A stretch of DNA of 64,000 nucleotides from positions 144,860,744-144,924,743 of the forward strand of contig NC_058521.1 of the NCBI RefSeq assembly GCF_904849725.1, in the 5' to 3' direction. The stretch is from Hordeum vulgare subsp. vulgare (taxonomy: Eukaryota > Streptophyta > Magnoliopsida > Poales > Poaceae). Shown here piece after piece: positions 59,891-64,000 of this stretch. The notes under the pieces are model-generated. The model did not search any database. It saw only the letters and a list, made by a program, of their open reading frames with translations, and was not told the DNA's origin. A program made the position numbers and the translations under genes. Each line of letters opens with the position of its first letter. Within the stretch, counting starts at the first letter, position 1.

Positions 59891-61899
59891 CTTTTTCGAA
59901 TTTTCCCAACTACACTATATCGGAGAAGTTTGCACTCATTAGGGACTATGTTGATGGGTTGTGTCTTAATATTACATATGATGATTTTGATGAATATCAT
60001 ATGCATGTGCTTGCTACTCGTCCTTGCAATTATTATGATATAGGATCCAATCCTCACCTCTTTTTGTTTCCGGTATGATAAAATTGAAAGAAACTACTTA
60101 TGTTATGTATTGGTCTTTACTTTGTGTGAATGAATTGTTCTTTTATGACATGCCAATGCATAGGAAGATAGTTAGACTTTGTTTTCTCATGATATATACC
60201 ACTTTATCCTCACTACTTAATTACAGAACATTGTTAATTAAATTTTCTTTTGATATACCTTGGGATCCGGGTGGATCAATTACTTGAGAACTATAAGCCT
60301 AGATTAATGGATTTAAGGAAAGTGCTGAGAAGGAGAGAATGCAGAAGTTTTATAGAGCCATTTAATTCTGTTGTGTGATTTTAAAATAATTTAAAACAAA
60401 AAATTAAAGTGGGGAACCTAAAACATTTTCAAAAATAAAAGTGAAAGTGAGAAGGACGAGCATAGTTGAAGTGGGGGCTAGCCCTGAACTTTGTTCATGC
60501 CCATGAAAACTTTGTGAATCTTGATTACAAAAACTTTTCAACAAACATAATTATCCCCTTGTGCAAATTTGTTGTAATATAAAAATAATGTGCCAAGATT
60601 TACCTTTAGGATGGTTAAATTGCTTGTTTCATTTGTGTTGTATTGTTAGATTTTTCCTATTTTACTGGAACGTCAAAAAATCTGAAATTAGTAAACAATA
60701 CTTTTATACAATTCTTTTACCACTTCCTATTTTTTCACAATTTTATGAGTTACAGAAGTATACGTTTCGTGTGCATCTTTCCAGAATGTCCTGTTTTTCA
60801 CAAATTGCTATTATAGTTGCTTTCTGCGCTTATATTTGAATTCTTGTTGAGCCCCATTGACTTAGGAGCATACAGTAGGTAATGTTGGAATATAATTATA
60901 CAATAATGTTATGGTAGGACATGATGAGATTTGATGTTATATGAACTAACCTCTCTAATCAAAGTTGTGGTAAGTTTTGTGTGGATGAAGTGTTCGAAGA
61001 TCGAGGAGGTATCGATATGTGTCGGATAAGGAGAGACAAGAGTTCAAACTTTTGGATGAACAAGGAACCCCAAGTAAATATTCAAGGAGACTCAAGCATC
61101 TAAGCTTGGGGATTCCCCAAAAGGCATCCCATCTTTCTTCTTCAACAATTATCGATATGTCTCGGTTTTTGTCTTGTACACATGACATGCGTAAATTCTT
61201 GGAGCGTCGTGTGCGTTTTATTTTACTTTTATCTATGCACCATGATGGTATGGGAAAGTACATGGTTGATTTATAGAATGCTCTTTGCACCTCACTTATA
61301 TCTTTTCAGTATAGCTTTATAGAATGCTTCATGTGCTTCACTTCTATCATTTGAAATTGGATGCATGTTTCTCTACATATAGAAAATTGTTATTTGCAGA
61401 ATGCTATTTCGCTTCACTTATATGTATTAGAGCGTGGTATTTTGTAGAAATAATTAAACTCTCATGCTTCACTTATACCTATTCAGAGAGTCAACTCGAA
61501 TTGGTCATTTACATGGTTAGTCGTAAAATCCTACATAAAACTTGTAGATCATTGAATATGATATGTTTAATTCTGTGTAATAGTTTTGTGACATTAAGAT
61601 AGTAATATGTGGATTCACTAGTGGATGATTGTGGATTATTAATAATATTTGTGTTAAGGTTTGTGATTCCCGAAGCTTGCACATATAGTCTCTAGTTATG
61701 CGATGAAGATTGGAGCATAATTTTTCCTTGATTGAAATCCTTTGTGTTGTTATAATCGGGGGCGCATGATGGTTAAGTCCTACCAACCTCCTCCTTAGGG
61801 GCATGTGAGTAGTGCTTTGCTTCAAGAGATCTAATAAAATATTGCAATAAGTATGTGAGTTCTTTATGACTAATGTAAATCCATGGATATACGCACTCT
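59891..61899 (+). other. 3' non-coding interior of the Athila-like element
   Basis: No credible ORF above 92 codons. It includes a polypurine-like TCTAAGCTTGGGGATTCCCC at about 61099-61118 and text typical of the 3' part of Sabrina-like interiors near 61840 (AATAAGTATGTGAGTTC). Confidence 0.5.
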
Positions 61900-63424
61900 T
61901 GATGACCCACAAGTATAGGGGATCTATCATAGTCCTTTCGATAAGTAAGAGTGTCGAACCCAACAAGGAGCAGAAGGATCTGACAAGTGGTTTTCAGCAA
62001 GGTATTATCTACAAGCACTGAAATTATCGGTAACAAGTAGTTGTGTGGTGAGAAGATTCGTAGCAAGTAGCAAGTAACAAAAGTAACAACGGTGCAGCAA
62101 AGTGGCCCAATCCCTTTTGTAGCAAGGGACAAGCCTGGACAAAGTCTTATAGGAGGTAAAACGCTCCCGAGGACACATGGGAATTTCTGTCAAGCTAGTT
62201 TTCATCATGTTCATATGATTCGCGTTCGTTACTTTGATAGTTTGATATGTGGGTGGACCGGCGCTTGGGTACTGCCCTTACTTGGAAAAGCATCCCACTT
62301 ATGATTAACCCCTATCGCAAGCATCCGCAACTACGAAAGAAGAATTAAGACAAAGTCTAACCATAGCATTAAACTAGTGGATCCAAATCAGCCCCTTACG
62401 ACGCAACGCATAAACTAGGGTTTAAGCTTCTGTCACTCTAGCAACCCATCATCTACTTACTACTTCCCAATGCCTTCCTCTAGTCCCAAATAATGGTGAA
62501 GTGTTATGTAGTCGACGTTCACACAACACCACTAGAGGAAAAGCAACATACAACACATCAAAATATCGAACGAATACCAAATTCACATGACTACTTACAG
62601 CAAGACTTATCCCTTGTCCTCAGGAACAAAAGTAACTACTCACAAAGCATAATCATATTCATGACCAGGGAGGTAATGAGTAGCATCAAGGATCTGAACA
62701 TGAACTCTTCCACCAAGTAATCCACCTAGCATCAACTACAAAGAGTAATTAACACTACCAGCAAACTTACAAGTACCAATCGGAGTCGCGAGACGGAGAT
62801 TGGTTACAAGAGATGAACTAGGGTTTGGAGATGAGATGGTGCTGATGAAGATGTTGATGGTGGTGAGTCCCCTCCGATGAGAGGAGTGTTGGTGATGACG
62901 ATGTCGAAGATTTCCCCCTCCGGGAGGGAAGTTTCTTCGCAGGATCGTCTTGCCGGAGCTCTAGATTGGTTCTGCTCAAGTTCCGCCTCGTGGCGGCGGC
63001 GAATCCTCCGAAAAGCCTCCTCCTTGATTTTTTCCAGACCGAAACCCTTCTTGTAGCAAAAGGGGGGAGCCAGAGGGCCAGCTGGGAGCCCACAAGCCCC
63101 CTAGGCGCGGCCAGGGGCGTGGCCGCGCCTAGCAGGCTTGTGGCCCCCGGCTGGCCCCCCTCCGGCACTTCTTAGACCCAGTATTTTTTATAAATTCAGA
63201 AAAAAAATCCACGTTGATTTTCATGGCTTTTGGAGTTGCGCAGAATAGGCATCTCAAACTTGCTCCTTTTTCAGGCCAGAATTCCAGCTGTCGGCATTCT
63301 CCCTCTTCATGTAAACATTGCAAAATAAGAGAGAAAATGCATAAGTATTGTACCATGAAGTGAAATAACAACCCAAGAAGCGATAAATATTAACATGAAA
63401 GCATGATGCAAGGTGGACGTATCA
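61900..63424 (-). repeat. 3' LTR of a Gypsy element (Sabrina-like), minus sense
   Basis: 1,525 bp; plus-strand reading TGATGACCCACAAG to GGACGTATCA. The probable target duplication is ACTCT (61895-61899). Directly followed by the complement of the polypurine tract, so this is the 3' LTR and the element continues past the window end. Confidence 0.88.
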
Positions 63425-63438
63425 ACTCCCCCAAGCTT
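63425..63438 (-). other. Polypurine tract of the last Gypsy element
   Basis: AAGCTTGGGGGAGT on the minus strand, identical to that of element C. Confidence 0.85.
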
Positions 63439-64000
63439 AGATCTCGCTTGTCCTCAAGCGAAAGCCTAGATCAATAAACATGCCCACATGTTTAGGGAGA
63501 GAGGTCTCGACAAAACAAAATATGAACATGCAGGCATCATGATCATGATCAGAACAACAATACCATCATATCATCTCTTATGCTAAAGTGACAATTCCTT
63601 CACAAAGTAAAGCATGGATCAAGAACCTTACCGAAAATTAACAACCGATAGCCTTTAGTCATTGAAGCAATTGCAATTTATCACAACATTGGAAAGAGTC
63701 AAATAAGAGCTTGTAAAGGAAATCCACATACTCAATCATCTTTTCGTTCTCTACAATTGCTACAACTCACGTGCTACTCATGAGATCAAAGTTTCAGTTG
63801 GACACAAAGAAAGATAGGGGCATATAGTTTCGCATCCCAACCACTTACCTCAAGGGTAATGTCAACAATAATAATTCATGAATGCTTACTTCCAAGTTGA
63901 CATATGAATATAGATCTTTCCCTAGCATATGACGTTAGCCAAGATAAAGGCGAAATAAGAAATTGGCGAAGATCACCATGACTCTTTCAAGGGCAAAAAG
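63439..64000 (-). mobile_element. 3' interior of the last Gypsy element (runs off window)
   Basis: Non-coding 3' interior next to the polypurine tract (minus strand CTTTCGCTTGAGGACAAGCG). No ORF. Confidence 0.7.

Larger units (their letters stand above)
57294..61899 (+). mobile_element. Athila-like Gypsy element, 5' LTR and interior (interrupted)
   Basis: 5' LTR at 57294-58827 (TGATACGTCTCC to GGGTTATCA), degraded primer site at 58839-58855 (TCATGCCGTTGCCAGGA), and interior up to 61899 where the next Gypsy element is inserted. No RT or integrase in 3.1 kb, so either non-autonomous or the pol part is elsewhere. The probable left duplication is AAGAA (57289-57293). Confidence 0.85.

Noticed and set aside
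60561..61602. ORFs of 85-92 codons with hydrophobic stretches
   Set aside because: They lie in the non-coding 3' interior of a non-autonomous Gypsy element, with no motif.

Overview
The window is intergenic DNA of a large, repeat-rich grass genome, most likely a Triticeae species (wheat, barley, rye or Aegilops). The evidence is the repeat content: Angela/BARE-type Copia LTRs with the TGTTGGAAATATGCCC...CCCCAACA ends, Athila-type Gypsy LTRs starting TGATACGTC with a tRNA-Asp-like primer site, and Sirevirus-like Copia elements. I find no intact host gene, rRNA, functional tRNA or CRISPR. Almost every base belongs to transposable elements nested inside one another, and several junctions can be proven by exact 5-bp target-site duplications (TSDs).

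Layout. (1) 1-1315: minus-strand Angela-type LTR, inserted into a plus-sense Sirevirus LTR (1316-2441), which itself sits in the RT/RNase H region of an old minus-strand Sirevirus-like element A (2442-17936). A is split by a young minus-strand Angela-type element (4011-12588, TSD GATAT). (2) 17937-20580: Gypsy LTR fragments, an unassigned GC-rich block and a MITE. (3) 20581-46792: a Mutator-like TIR element whose arms are pushed 24 kb apart by Sirevirus-like element B (22014-46178, minus, TSD TTTAT). The 5' LTR of B was hit five bases from its end by plus-strand Athila-like element C (36393-46168, TSD TGCAC). (4) 46793-49835: MITE-like and unassigned sequence plus a LINE-type ORF1 relic. (5) 49836-64000: a chain of insertions: a Gypsy LTR (from 49836) holding an Angela solo LTR (50692-52507, TSD GTTAT), cut at 52750 by an Angela/WIS-like element (LTR, primer site, gag, protease, pre-integrase), cut at 57293 by an Athila-like element, cut at 61899 by another minus-strand Gypsy element that runs off the window.

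How the parts work. Element B is the most informative. In minus-strand order it has a 5' LTR, Met-tRNA primer site, gag with a CCHC knuckle and coiled coil, protease, integrase, RT and RNase H. It then carries a ~0.6 kb segment that looks like a plant promoter and 5' UTR, followed by a ~1,200-codon env-position ORF and the 3' LTR. It is nearly readable but carries scattered stops. Element C carries gag-protease and a separate ~335-codon ORF but no RT, RNase H or integrase, so it is non-autonomous. It also holds an internal LTR-like promoter segment and an internal copy of its polypurine tract.

All coordinates and motif calls were made by eye. Family names (Angela, Sirevirus/Maximus-like, Athila/Sabrina-like) are recognition-level calls, not database results.
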